This document shows positions 24,860 through 33,288 of a stretch of 43,111 nucleotides of DNA, one piece after another (position 1 is the first letter of the stretch; the number at the start of each line of letters is the position of its first letter). The position numbers and the translations under genes were made by a program. The notes under the pieces are model-generated. The model did not search any database, was not told where the DNA came from, and worked only from the letters and a program-made list of their open reading frames with translations. The DNA is from JBDIVL01 sp039794405 (GTDB lineage Bacteria > Planctomycetota > Brocadiia > Brocadiales > Brocadiaceae), in the NCBI GenBank assembly GCA_039794405.1, contig JBDIVL010000034.1, forward strand, positions 1 through 43,111, given 5' to 3'.

Positions 24860-25427
24860 CTTTTACTAAATCGTTAATCATTTCTTTTATCAATTCCAAG
24901 GGTAAACCAATAGCGTTAGTATAACTTCCTTCCATTTTTTCGATAAACTTTCTTCCCTCACCTTGAACAGCGTATGCACCAGCCTTATCCATCGGTTCAC
25001 CCGACTTAATATACATCTCAATTTCTTCTTCTGCTATATATCTCATTTTAATATATGTTCTGTCTGTTCGCAATATTTTCTTTTTTGACGGCATATCCAT
25101 TATACAAACCCCAGAAACAATATCATGTTCTGAATTACTAAGCATCAGAAGCATTCTTTTAGCATCAGATGCATTCTTTGGCTTACCCAAAATACTCTTT
25201 TCATAGAAAACAACAGTATCTGCACTAATGATTATGGCATCATTCACTCTTCTAGCCACATCATTCGCCTTCTGGTAAGCGAGATATTGAACCAGTTCAA
25301 TTGGTAATGCATCATTTTGGACACATGATTCTTGAATATTATGGGGTATGATATCAAAATGATATCCGAGTGACCCTAACAGGGTAATCCGTCTTGGTGA
25401 ATTTGAGGCAAGTATAAAACGTTTCAT
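24846..25427 (-). CDS. maf: Maf-family nucleoside triphosphate pyrophosphatase
   Basis: Maf proteins hydrolyse non-canonical or excess nucleoside triphosphates (dTTP, UTP or m7GTP depending on subfamily) to monophosphates. The 193-aa sequence has LASNSPRR at residues 6-13, ISADTVV near 67-73, LGKPKNASDAKRML, GVCIMD and the acidic YIKSGEPMDKAGAYAVQGEG region. GEPMDKAGAYAVQG is the form seen in YhdE/Maf-type dTTP/UTP pyrophosphatases. It starts just past the terminator closing the ribosomal operon, so it needs its own promoter or read-through. It overlaps the phosphatase gene. Confidence 0.95.
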   Translation of the reverse strand: MKRFILASNSPRRITLLGSLGYHFDIIPHNIQESCVQNDALPIELVQYLAYQKANDVARRVNDAIIISADTVVFYEKSILGKPKNASDAKRMLLMLSNSEHDIVSGVCIMDMPSKKKILRTDRTYIKMRYIAEEEIEMYIKSGEPMDKAGAYAVQGEGRKFIEKMEGSYTNAIGLPLELIKEMINDLVKDENT

Positions 25428-25437
25428 TTTACATATG

Positions 25438-25474
25438 AAAAAACCCTTCTACTCTTAATAATAAGTAGAAGGGT
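25438..25474 (-). terminator. Intrinsic terminator of the ribosomal protein operon
   Basis: On the minus strand an 11-bp perfect stem (ACCCTTCTACT with AGTAGAAGGGT) and a 10-nt loop are followed by a run of T. It lies 40-75 nt after the rplQ stop and ends the tuf-to-rplQ transcript. Confidence 0.92.
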
Positions 25475-25514
25475 ATAAAAATTTAACAAGCAAATAAGCG
25501 ATAAGAATTCTTTC

Positions 25515-26075
25515 CTAAGTTGCAGCAACTTCTGGCTTAATTTCTTCAGCTAATTGCGCTTCATGTGGACTTTCAACAAGTTCAAAAATTACACGTGATG
25601 CGTTATCATTAAGCCGCCTTCCTAGTAAACGCAACTTTCTATCCCTACCCTCCATTTTATATTCAAGCTCAGGTATTTTCCCCATACTATTACCTGATAA
25701 GGCTCCTAATCGAGTCCCTGACAACTTAAGTATTCGCGTATATCCACCATTTCGATTTATATACTTCTGCACGATACCGCCATTCTCCCGCCATTGTCCT
25801 TCTCCAAATAATTTTTTTGTAACATCAGTATTTCTTAGTCTTGAAAGTACCTGACGATAACAATGTACGTACCCTGGCCTATCAGCATCTTTTTTTAAGA
25901 CCCCTTTTTTTGCAATAGTAATTATTTTTTCGGCAAAAGATTTTGTCTCTTTTGCCTTTTCAAGTGTAGTAATGATCCTACCATACGTAAAAAGACTGTT
26001 TGTAATATTCTGCCTTAATGCCTTTCTATGAGCAGCAGTTCTAGATAAATGTCTTCCTCGCATTCTATGTCTCAT
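25515..26075 (-). CDS. rplQ: 50S ribosomal protein L17
   Basis: L17 binds 23S rRNA near the exit-tunnel side of the large subunit. The family core MRHRMRGRHLSRTAAHRKAL opens the protein and NSLFTYGRIITTLEKAKE follows. At 186 aa it is much longer than the 116-130 aa typical of many bacteria. The extra C-terminus (about 130-186) includes NDNASRVIFELVES, a strand usual at the L17 end, preceded by an insertion rich in Gly, Lys and Arg and followed by an acidic tail. It sits 4 nt after rpoA, the standard last gene of the alpha operon. Confidence 0.96.
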   Translation of the reverse strand: MRHRMRGRHLSRTAAHRKALRQNITNSLFTYGRIITTLEKAKETKSFAEKIITIAKKGVLKKDADRPGYVHCYRQVLSRLRNTDVTKKLFGEGQWRENGGIVQKYINRNGGYTRILKLSGTRLGALSGNSMGKIPELEYKMEGRDRKLRLLGRRLNDNASRVIFELVESPHEAQLAEEIKPEVAAT

Positions 26076-26079
26076 GGAA

Positions 26080-27096
26080 CTATCCTTTCCCTTTTTCCAT
26101 TTGCTTAATTGCTACGGGCATTCCAATCGTTAAATTCAGTAACGCCAGCTTTTTCTTTACCTCTTTTAACGTAGTTTTACCAAAATTTTTTATTTCTAGA
26201 AGTTGTTCTTCTGTTTTTGTAACCAAATCCCCAACGGTTGCAATATTTGAGGTTTCAAGACAATTAGAAGCCCTTACCGATAAGTCTAATTCCGTTATTG
26301 GTATACTCAACTTCCTACCAAGCTCCTCTTCAGATATTTCAGCAATAGATTCGAGACCCATCCTCTTTTCTACCTGCTGTAATTCCCTGCCAATCTCAAA
26401 ATATTGAATAAACGGATTCAAGTGTTTCCTCATAATCTTTGCTGCCTCAACAAGGGCAATTTCTGGAGATACGACACCGTTTGTCCATATTTCAATAATA
26501 AGCCTATCATAATTTGTACGCCTGCCAACACGCGTTTCTTCGATAGCATACCTAACATTTCTTACAGGAGAAAAGATAGAATCAACAGCTATTAGTCCAA
26601 CCTCCTGTTCCTCCGGCTCATTTTCTTCGGCAGTTACGTATCCACGGCCCTTTCTTACCTCCATCTCTACATTAAAATTTGTATCTTCTGATAACGTAGC
26701 GATATGCAACTCTCCATTAATAATTTCCACATTATCATCTGTTACAATATCCTCCGCTTTTATTTCTCCCTTCTTGTTGGCTTCGATTCTTATTATTTTG
26801 GGTTGATCTGTGTGTAATTTTACTACAATATTTTTGATATTTAGAATTATATCTGTCACATCTTCTACCACATGCGGGATGCTTGTAAACTCGTGGCTTA
26901 CGCCATTTATTCTAACAGATACAACAGCACTACCTTCTAATGAGGAAAGCAATATTCTCCGTAAACTATTTCCTACCGATTGACCAAAACCACGTTCAAA
27001 AGGAGCAACTGTAAATTTACCATATTTATCAGTCAAAGTCTCTTTTTCCACATCGACACGGACTGGAAGCTCAAGACCTCTCCACCTTATTCGCAT
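26080..27096 (-). CDS. rpoA: DNA-directed RNA polymerase subunit alpha
   Basis: RpoA nucleates RNA polymerase assembly through its N-terminal domain and contacts UP elements and activators through its C-terminal domain. Both are present in the 338 aa: GFGQSVGNSLRRILLSSLEG near 34-53 and the second half of the NTD to about 235, then the helix-hairpin-helix CTD (LDLSVRASNCLETSNIATVG, LLEIKNFGKTTLKEVKKKL). The gap to rpsD is 154 nt, unusually long for this operon, and AT-rich, so an internal promoter is possible, though I could not assign hexamers. Confidence 0.98.
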   Translation of the reverse strand: MRIRWRGLELPVRVDVEKETLTDKYGKFTVAPFERGFGQSVGNSLRRILLSSLEGSAVVSVRINGVSHEFTSIPHVVEDVTDIILNIKNIVVKLHTDQPKIIRIEANKKGEIKAEDIVTDDNVEIINGELHIATLSEDTNFNVEMEVRKGRGYVTAEENEPEEQEVGLIAVDSIFSPVRNVRYAIEETRVGRRTNYDRLIIEIWTNGVVSPEIALVEAAKIMRKHLNPFIQYFEIGRELQQVEKRMGLESIAEISEEELGRKLSIPITELDLSVRASNCLETSNIATVGDLVTKTEEQLLEIKNFGKTTLKEVKKKLALLNLTIGMPVAIKQMEKGKG

Positions 27097-27250
27097 ACTT
27101 TTCCCCCTAATTCAGTTAATAAGGGATCCAAAATAAATTAAACTTTCGGCTGTAAATAATATTATATTCAGAAAGCAAAATCTGTGAGGTTATGTTAAAA
27201 CTATTTGCTGATTATAAAATTGTGGAATGAGTTGAACTAATTAATATACC

Positions 27251-27877
27251 TTATTTAGAACACAGTTCTACAATTAATTGTTCTTGAGCGCTAACTGAAA
27301 TATCTTCCCTTGTAGGAAGCTGAGTTACTACCCCTTCTGGTATATCAGCTTTATATTCTATCCAAGCAGGAATACTTCGGCCTTTTACCAATTCCATATT
27401 TGTTTTTATAAGATTTATGCTCGCTTCAGTATTCTTTGGCTTTATAACATCGCCAACTTTTACCAGACTTGAAGGAATATCAACCCTCTTATCGTTTACT
27501 GTTATATGACCATGCCTGATAATCTGCCTAGCATCTTTTCTTGAAGCAGCGAAAGAAAGCAAGTATAAAACATTATCCAGTCTTCTTTCAAACATAGCAA
27601 AAAGGTTCTCGCCCGTATTCCCTTTCTGTTTCTCCGCCTTCTCATAATAATTCTTGAACTGCTCCTCAAGAATTCCATAGAAACGCTTAACTTTTTGTTT
27701 TTCTCTGAACTGGATACCATATTTTGATAATTTACCTCTACCCCATGTAAATTGCCCAGGAGGATATTTCCTTTTTGTAACCGCGCACTTCGCCGTATCA
27801 CACCTTATCCCTTTTAAGAACAGCTTTTCACCTTCTCTTCTACACAATCTACATTGTGGACCTACATATCTTGCCAT
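27251..27877 (-). CDS. rpsD: 30S ribosomal protein S4 (zinc-binding form)
   Basis: S4 is a primary 16S rRNA binder that starts 30S assembly and represses the alpha operon in E. coli. This 208-aa copy is the C+ form, with C9, C12, C26 and C31 as a zinc site near the N-terminus. The S4 RNA-binding domain follows with RRLDNVLYLLSFAASRKDARQIIRHGHITVN. Position between rpsK and rpoA is canonical. Confidence 0.98.
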   Translation of the reverse strand: MARYVGPQCRLCRREGEKLFLKGIRCDTAKCAVTKRKYPPGQFTWGRGKLSKYGIQFREKQKVKRFYGILEEQFKNYYEKAEKQKGNTGENLFAMFERRLDNVLYLLSFAASRKDARQIIRHGHITVNDKRVDIPSSLVKVGDVIKPKNTEASINLIKTNMELVKGRSIPAWIEYKADIPEGVVTQLPTREDISVSAQEQLIVELCSK

Positions 27878-27911
27878 ATCATTCCTTTCTCGAACTTCAT
27901 TTTAACGTATT

Positions 27912-28292
27912 TTATACTCTGCGTTTTTTCCTGGGACGACAACCATTATGAGGGAGCGGGGTAACATCCTCAATTGCTTTCACACTCAATCCTGCCGCCT
28001 GAAGTGCCGTTATTGCAGATTCTCTACCCGGACCAGGACCCTTAACCCTAATTTCAATCTCTTGAACTCCATATTTTTGAGCTTTTTCAGCTGCACTCGA
28101 TGCTGCTTTTTGAGCCGCAAAAGGTGTGCTTTTACGCGACCCTTTAAAACCAACAGTACCTGCGCTTGCCCAACATATGGCCTCACCGTTTATATCAGTA
28201 ATCGTTACATATGTATTATTAAAAGTTGCCTTAATATTAGCAATTGCACGGGTAACATTACGCCTTATTTTTTTCTTGCCTGTACTTGACAT
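27912..28292 (-). CDS. rpsK: 30S ribosomal protein S11
   Basis: S11 lies on the platform of the small subunit near the mRNA exit. At 126 aa it is complete, with the family segments ATFNNTYVTITDINGEAICW, GFKGSRKSTPFAAQ and VKGPGPGRESAI, and the basic C-terminus HNGCRPRKKRRV. It is 26 nt downstream of the embedded methyltransferase gene; in most bacteria rpsM directly precedes it. Confidence 0.98.
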   Translation of the reverse strand: MSSTGKKKIRRNVTRAIANIKATFNNTYVTITDINGEAICWASAGTVGFKGSRKSTPFAAQKAASSAAEKAQKYGVQEIEIRVKGPGPGRESAITALQAAGLSVKAIEDVTPLPHNGCRPRKKRRV

Positions 28293-28318
28293 AATTATTT
28301 CTAATCCTTATATTATAG

Positions 28319-29161
28319 TCATCCCTTAATATCACACGGCACCATGATATCTTCTCGGTTAAAATCAGAGTTATGAAAATATTCCTTTAAGATAAATTCC
28401 GTATTAAACATTTTATCGAGTCTCCTATATTTATCCATATTATATTTTGCATTTCCTTTTTTTCTTCGTGCTATAATCATTAGATTTTTTGGGGTAAATT
28501 TTGGAGATGTAACTTCTATAAGTTTTACATGATAGCCAGCACCAGTGAGGAATTGAGCTCTTAAAGCCTCAGTTAAAATATCTGCAAAACGGTACCGTAA
28601 AAGCCCGAAATCAGTCAAATCGATAAGCGGATGCCCTACTTTTAAACGGCTCCTTACTTGATTCTCACAACATGGAACTGCAATTATATATTTCGCACCT
28701 AATTTAATGCCCTTTGCAATTGTCTCATCTGTCGCGATATCGCATGCATGCAAAGCAACTACAATATCAACTTGTTTTTCAGGCTTGATATTAATAATCC
28801 TATTGCAGTTAAATTGCATATTTTTAAAACCAAGATATTCCTTTATTTGGTTGCATTTTTCTATAAGTGCCTTATTTTTATCGACACCATAAAAATATAC
28901 ATTTAGCTTAAATAATCTTGATATTATATAGTTTAGAGCGAATGATAAATATGATTTACCGCAAGAGCAGTCGAGAAACACAATTTCTTTATCTTTTGGA
29001 TATATTTCGATAATCCGTATAATTTGTTCACAAAATCCTATTAACTCATTAAATTTTTTTAGCTCCCGATCATCTCTTGGCTGATCAATATTTAACGCAA
29101 GAGCTTTCAATAAACCTTCACTTGATTTTAATATCCCGGCTATCCTATCTTTAATTTCCAT
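28319..29161 (-). CDS. SAM-dependent methyltransferase embedded in the ribosomal operon
   Basis: A 280-aa class I methyltransferase inserted between rpsM and rpsK. Motif I is FLDCSCGKSYLSFAL (residues 62-76), motif II VDKNKAL at 93-99, then VVALHACDIATDETI at 134-148 and AVPCCENQV at 161-169. The LHACD and PCC motifs resemble the Methyltransf_32-type family (PF13679). An N-terminal helical region (1-58) precedes the fold. The target is unknown; being cotranscribed with S13, S11 and S4 suggests rRNA or a ribosomal protein, which is inference. Two starts are possible, ATG 29197 and ATG 29161; the second gives the better N-terminus, and GGAG with AAGGG lies upstream. It has the same AT-rich composition as its neighbours. 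Confidence 0.8.
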   Translation of the reverse strand: MEIKDRIAGILKSSEGLLKALALNIDQPRDDRELKKFNELIGFCEQIIRIIEIYPKDKEIVFLDCSCGKSYLSFALNYIISRLFKLNVYFYGVDKNKALIEKCNQIKEYLGFKNMQFNCNRIINIKPEKQVDIVVALHACDIATDETIAKGIKLGAKYIIAVPCCENQVRSRLKVGHPLIDLTDFGLLRYRFADILTEALRAQFLTGAGYHVKLIEVTSPKFTPKNLMIIARRKKGNAKYNMDKYRRLDKMFNTEFILKEYFHNSDFNREDIMVPCDIKG

Positions 29162-29206
29162 ATAAACCAACAACCCTTTTACTCCGAAAGTTAACATAAT
29201 ACGGTG

Positions 29207-29590
29207 TTAACCTAATTCTTTTACGCCCTTTTTACCTGCTACTGTCTTTTTTCTGCCTTTCCGTGTACGCGCGTTTGTTTTAGTCCTCTGCCCTCTTACC
29301 GGCAAGCCAAGCTTATGGCGAATCCCACGATAGCAGCCAATACTTCTCATACGTGCAATGTTTTGCATTTCTTGTCTTCGTAATTGGCCCTCAACGGAAA
29401 AATTTCTTTCTATGTATGATCCCAACATACTTAACTGGTCCTCATGAAGATCTTTTGCACGTACATTTTCATCTATATTCACATCTTTCAAAATTCTCTT
29501 TGATAAATTCCTTCCGATTCCATAAATGTAAGTAAGTGCAATAATTATTCTTTTGTCAGCAGGAATGTCATTCCCAGCAATTCTTGGCAT
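29207..29590 (-). CDS. rpsM: 30S ribosomal protein S13
   Basis: S13 sits in the 30S head and forms intersubunit bridges and P-site tRNA contact through its tail. The 127-aa sequence begins MPRIAGNDIPADKRIIIALT, has IYGIGRNLSKRIL (helix-two-turns-helix) and ends in the basic GQRTKTNARTRKGRKKTVAG tail. A short extension, KKGVKELG, closes the protein. It follows rpmJ by 44 nt. Confidence 0.98.
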   Translation of the reverse strand: MPRIAGNDIPADKRIIIALTYIYGIGRNLSKRILKDVNIDENVRAKDLHEDQLSMLGSYIERNFSVEGQLRRQEMQNIARMRSIGCYRGIRHKLGLPVRGQRTKTNARTRKGRKKTVAGKKGVKELG

Positions 29591-29634
29591 CCCAAGTTCC
29601 TTTCTTAAATATTTTTTTGTTATAAATACTAATA

Positions 29635-29748
29635 CTACCCTTGCCTTTGTTTATGCCGAGGATTTGAACAAATTACGCGGACAACATTTTTTCTTCGTAC
29701 TATTTTACAATTTTCACAAATTCGTTTTACAGAAGACCTAACTTTCAT
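29635..29748 (-). CDS. rpmJ: 50S ribosomal protein L36 (zinc-binding form)
   Basis: A 37-aa protein beginning MKVRSSVKRICENCKIVRRK. C11, C14, C27 and H32 form the zinc site of the C+ paralogue. It lies between infA and rpsM, the classical place of L36, 35 nt after infA. It is short enough to be missed by length-based gene finding. Confidence 0.97.
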   Translation of the reverse strand: MKVRSSVKRICENCKIVRRKNVVRVICSNPRHKQRQG

Positions 29749-29783
29749 GTTTATATCTCGTTTACAATTGGTTTAAATTAATA

Positions 29784-30002
29784 CTATACTTGCCTATAAA
29801 TAATCCTACCTTTATCAAGATCATACGGTGACATTTCAATTGTTACCTTATCTCCAGGCAAGATTTTAATAAAGTGCATTCGCATCTTACCAGAAACATG
29901 AGCAAGCACCCTATGGCCATTTTGCAATTCTACCCAAAACATCGCATTGGGAAGGGCTTCTCTCACTGTTGCTTCAACTCGAATTGGTTCTTCTTTGGCC
30001 AT
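29784..30002 (-). CDS. infA: Translation initiation factor IF-1
   Basis: IF-1 is a 72-aa OB-fold protein that occupies the 30S A site during initiation. Family segments are present: VEATVREALPNAMFWVELQN, VLAHVSGKMRMHFIKILPGD and VTIEMSPYDLDKGRIIYR. It starts MAKEEPIRVE and has an AAAGGT ribosome binding site. It lies 30 nt after map, in the usual map-infA-rpmJ order. Confidence 0.98.
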   Translation of the reverse strand: MAKEEPIRVEATVREALPNAMFWVELQNGHRVLAHVSGKMRMHFIKILPGDKVTIEMSPYDLDKGRIIYRQV

Positions 30003-30032
30003 ATTTACCTTTATTGATATTGAAAATTTATT

Positions 30033-30785
30033 CTAAATTGTCAGAATATCGGCTCCGCTCTCAGTAACTACAATTGTATGTTCAAAATGTGCCGATAATT
30101 TTCTATCTTTAGTAACGACTGTCCATTTATTGTTTAACACCTCAGTATCATAACTACCCATGCATATCATCGGTTCTATTGCAATTGTTACCCCTGGCAT
30201 TAAGATTTCATCTGCTTCAAGGAGTGAGTTACTTACAAAATTTGGTACTTGCGGGTCTTCGTGTATACGCCTTCCAATTCCATGACCTGTGTAGTTCCTA
30301 ATAACGGAATAACCATTTTTCTCAACATATTCTTGTATTGTCCTTGATATGAGAGAAAGCTTTTGATGTGGTTTTATAACATGAATCGCCGAAAATAGGG
30401 ATTTTTCACAAGTATCAACAAGTTCCTTTGCATCAGAGGAAATTTCCCCGATCGCTATTGTTATTGCTGCATCGGCGACATATTTTCTATAACTAACCCC
30501 TACATCAATACTAAGAATGTCTCCATTTTTCAGTTTTCTTAGCCCCGGTATACCATGCACTATCTCTTCATTTATTGATGTACATATACTTTTCGGAAAA
30601 CCTCTATACCCTTTAAAAACCGGTTTTCCCCCTTGGTTTATAATATATCGTTCTAGTTCTGTGTTTAAATAGTCAGTTGTTACATCCTTCCTGGAAATCT
30701 CTTTTGCTAGTTCTAGCGCTCCAGCAACAATCTTTCCTGCCCTCCTCATGATTTCAATCTCACGAGGAGATTTACAAATTATCAA
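30033..30785 (-). CDS. map: Type I methionine aminopeptidase
   Basis: Map removes the initiator methionine from nascent proteins with a two-metal site. The 250-aa sequence shows the ligands in ILSIDVGVSYRKYVADAAIT (two aspartates), NYTGHGIGRRIHEDPQVPNF (histidine), ITIAIEP-type segment GVTIAIEPMIC (glutamate) and AHFEHTIVVTESG (glutamate), plus SICTSINEEIVHGIPG. It has no N-terminal SH3 or zinc extension. Six nucleotides separate it from adk. Confidence 0.97.
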   Translation of the reverse strand: MIICKSPREIEIMRRAGKIVAGALELAKEISRKDVTTDYLNTELERYIINQGGKPVFKGYRGFPKSICTSINEEIVHGIPGLRKLKNGDILSIDVGVSYRKYVADAAITIAIGEISSDAKELVDTCEKSLFSAIHVIKPHQKLSLISRTIQEYVEKNGYSVIRNYTGHGIGRRIHEDPQVPNFVSNSLLEADEILMPGVTIAIEPMICMGSYDTEVLNNKWTVVTKDRKLSAHFEHTIVVTESGADILTI

Positions 30786-30791
30786 CTTATA

Positions 30792-31469
30792 CTACCCCAC
30801 ATCAGATGAAGATTTTTTCCGTAAAGAAGAATCAATATTCTCCAAGATACTTTCAGTTACCATCCCAACATCTAAATCACTTGTTATTTCTTTTAGTATG
30901 CCATTTTCTTTATAGTATCTAATTAAATCTTCCGTTTGCTCATGGTATACTCTCAATCTTTCTAATACCGTCTCTAGCTTATCATCTGTACGTTGGTTCA
31001 ATTTCCCACCACATTTATCACATATTTTATCTTTTAAAGGAGGAATATACGTTATGTGATAGTTAGCCCCGCACGTACCACATATCCTCCTGCCTGATAG
31101 CCTAAGAACGACATTTTCTTTAGATATCGCGAAATATAAAACCAAATCAAGCTTATTTCCAAGCTTCCTTAACATCTCATCTAATATCTTTGCCTGAGAA
31201 AGGGTTCTCGGAAACCCATCCAAAATGAAACCTTTTTTAGAATCATTTCTTATAATACGTTCTTTGATGATATCAACAACTATTTGATCCGGTACTAGTA
31301 ATCCTTTTTCAATGTAATTCTGAGCTTTTAATCCTATTTCTGTACCACTATCAACTGATTCTCTTAATAAATTCCCTGAGGAAATGTGTGGAATATCTTT
31401 TCTCTTACTGATGGTTTCTGCCTGAGTCCCTTTGCCAGCACCGGGAGGCCCTAGAAACACAATCCTCAT
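30792..31469 (-). CDS. adk: Adenylate kinase with zinc-type LID
   Basis: Adk equilibrates ATP + AMP with 2 ADP. The 225-aa protein has the P-loop GPPGAGKGTQ at residues 7-16, the AMP-site segments SSGNLLRE and GFILDGFPRTLSQA, and a long LID holding four cysteines, C130, C133, C150 and C153, spaced C-x2-C...C-x2-C as in zinc-containing adenylate kinases. Its start overlaps the secY stop by 4 bp (ATGA). The secY-adk-map-infA order is common in bacteria. Confidence 0.97.
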   Translation of the reverse strand: MRIVFLGPPGAGKGTQAETISKRKDIPHISSGNLLRESVDSGTEIGLKAQNYIEKGLLVPDQIVVDIIKERIIRNDSKKGFILDGFPRTLSQAKILDEMLRKLGNKLDLVLYFAISKENVVLRLSGRRICGTCGANYHITYIPPLKDKICDKCGGKLNQRTDDKLETVLERLRVYHEQTEDLIRYYKENGILKEITSDLDVGMVTESILENIDSSLRKKSSSDVG

Positions 31470-32848
31470 CCCATTCTTCCCCTTATTCTGCTACCACCAC
31501 TTAAAAAACCGCTGTATTGTCTCATTATCATATGTGACTCAATCCTCTGAACCATATCGAGCGCAACACCAACAATAATAAGCAACCCGGTTCCACCATA
31601 AAATCCTGCTATGGCCCTATTAAGCTCAAACCCGCCAGCTACAATCTTAGGAAGAATTGCAATTAATGCAAGAAAGGCAGCACCGGCTAGCGTTATTTTA
31701 CCCATGATCCCTTCTAAGTATTCAGCAGTTCTGTGTCCAGGCCTGATCCCAGGAATAAAGCTCCCATAATCTTTCATATTATTTGACATTTCTTTAGGAT
31801 TAAACTGTATAGCAGTCCAGAAGTAGCAGAAAAATGTTATAAGCAGTATGTATAAGATAACATAAATAACACCATCCTGCAAAACCTCAGATAATCGAGA
31901 AGTAATCCAATACCCTGAGCTTCCAGGCTCAAATCTGACCTGTATACCCTGCATTATAGCAGCAGGAAAAATTAATAAAGATTGAGCAAAAATTATTGGC
32001 ATAACTCCCGCTTGATTTACACGAAGTGGAAGAAAATGTCTTTGTCCACCATAGACTCTCCTTCCGCGAGTATGCTTCGCTTGTTGCACCGGTATGCGTC
32101 TTTGGCCCTGAGTGATGTACACAACTCCACCGATTATGGTAAGAAACATACCCAACAATACGATTAATTTAACAATACCAATCTGATGCTCCGCCGGAGT
32201 TACAGAGAACGTAAAATTCTCAATAACCTGTGAGAACGCCCACGGCAAGCGATCGATTATACCTACCATGATTACTATTGATATTCCACTCCCAATCCCA
32301 TGTTCTTCTATTTGTTCTCCAATCCACATTAAAGTCATAGTTCCCGTCGTTAGGAGAAGCGCAGCCATAATCTGAAACCCAACACCTTGCAGATAGGTGG
32401 GAATAACAGGAATTCCGTTAAATTCAACCGTATAGAGCGTACGAGTCATTACAAATGCTTGAAAAAGACATAATCCTACGGTTGCAAGCCGAGTATATTG
32501 GTTGATTTTTTTTCTACCAGCCTCGCCTTCTTTTTGTAATCTTTCCAAATAAGGCACCACCCCTACCAACAGTTGAAAAATAATAGATGCGCTAATGTAT
32601 GGCATAACACCTAAACCAAAAATCGCACCTGAAGTTAGGGCACCACCTGCAAACATATCTACTAAGCCTAACAATTGTCCAACGCCTGTTTGGGTAAACT
32701 GATGAAAATATGACTTCAACACCGTTGCGTCAATTCCCGGGATTGGTATATAAACGCCAACTCGGCACAACGCAATCAATCCAAGGGTTATTAAAACTTT
32801 TTTACGTAACTCAGGAATTCTAAAGATATTTCCAAATTGTTCAATCAT
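31466..32848 (-). CDS. secY: Protein translocase subunit SecY
   Basis: SecY is the channel of the SecYEG translocon. The 460-aa sequence has ten hydrophobic segments. Family landmarks are RVGVYIPIPGIDA at the first helix, MFAGGALTSGAIFGLGVMPY at the plug and second helix, IGEQIEEHGIGSGISIVIMV, RRIPVQQAKHTRGRRVYGGQ in the cytosolic loop that binds SecA and ribosomes, and PGIRPGHRTAEYLE. It overlaps both rplO and adk by 4 bp, so the spc genes are tightly coupled. Confidence 0.98.
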   Translation of the reverse strand: MIEQFGNIFRIPELRKKVLITLGLIALCRVGVYIPIPGIDATVLKSYFHQFTQTGVGQLLGLVDMFAGGALTSGAIFGLGVMPYISASIIFQLLVGVVPYLERLQKEGEAGRKKINQYTRLATVGLCLFQAFVMTRTLYTVEFNGIPVIPTYLQGVGFQIMAALLLTTGTMTLMWIGEQIEEHGIGSGISIVIMVGIIDRLPWAFSQVIENFTFSVTPAEHQIGIVKLIVLLGMFLTIIGGVVYITQGQRRIPVQQAKHTRGRRVYGGQRHFLPLRVNQAGVMPIIFAQSLLIFPAAIMQGIQVRFEPGSSGYWITSRLSEVLQDGVIYVILYILLITFFCYFWTAIQFNPKEMSNNMKDYGSFIPGIRPGHRTAEYLEGIMGKITLAGAAFLALIAILPKIVAGGFELNRAIAGFYGGTGLLIIVGVALDMVQRIESHMIMRQYSGFLSGGSRIRGRMG

Positions 32849-33288
32849 AATAGAACCTTCACTTCTCCACCAGCTGCAATGATCTTTTCTTGTGCAACCT
32901 TGCTAAATTTATGAGCCATTACAGTCAAAGGAATGTTTATCTCTCCATCTCCTAGTATTTTTATCCCGTTTAAATTTTTTTTAACAAGCCCTGCTTCTTT
33001 TAATTTTTCATCATTTACTGTAGTTCCCTTATCAAAACGAGCAAGATCCCTTATATTGATTATATTGTATTTTTTTTTAAACGGATTATTGAATCCCCTT
33101 TTTGGCATTCTTCGGAAGAGGGGTGTTTGTCCACCTTCAAATTGTATACTTGTTTCATTACCAAACCTTGCAGTGGCACCCTTACCCCCTTTGCCAGATG
33201 TTTTACCCAGACCTGAACCTCTACCTCTTCCTACCCTCTTTTTATACTTTCTATGAACAGGAACCGCTTTTACATCTATGAGATTCAT
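32845..33288 (-). CDS. rplO: 50S ribosomal protein L15
   Basis: L15 binds 23S rRNA late in 50S assembly. The 147-aa protein has the extended glycine-rich N-terminus (RVGRGRGSGLGKTSGKGGKG) and the globular end with INIPLTVMAHKFSKVAQEKI. It overlaps rpsE directly by 4 bp (ATGA), so the rpmD (L30) gene that usually separates them is absent. Confidence 0.98.
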   Translation of the reverse strand: MNLIDVKAVPVHRKYKKRVGRGRGSGLGKTSGKGGKGATARFGNETSIQFEGGQTPLFRRMPKRGFNNPFKKKYNIINIRDLARFDKGTTVNDEKLKEAGLVKKNLNGIKILGDGEINIPLTVMAHKFSKVAQEKIIAAGGEVKVLL

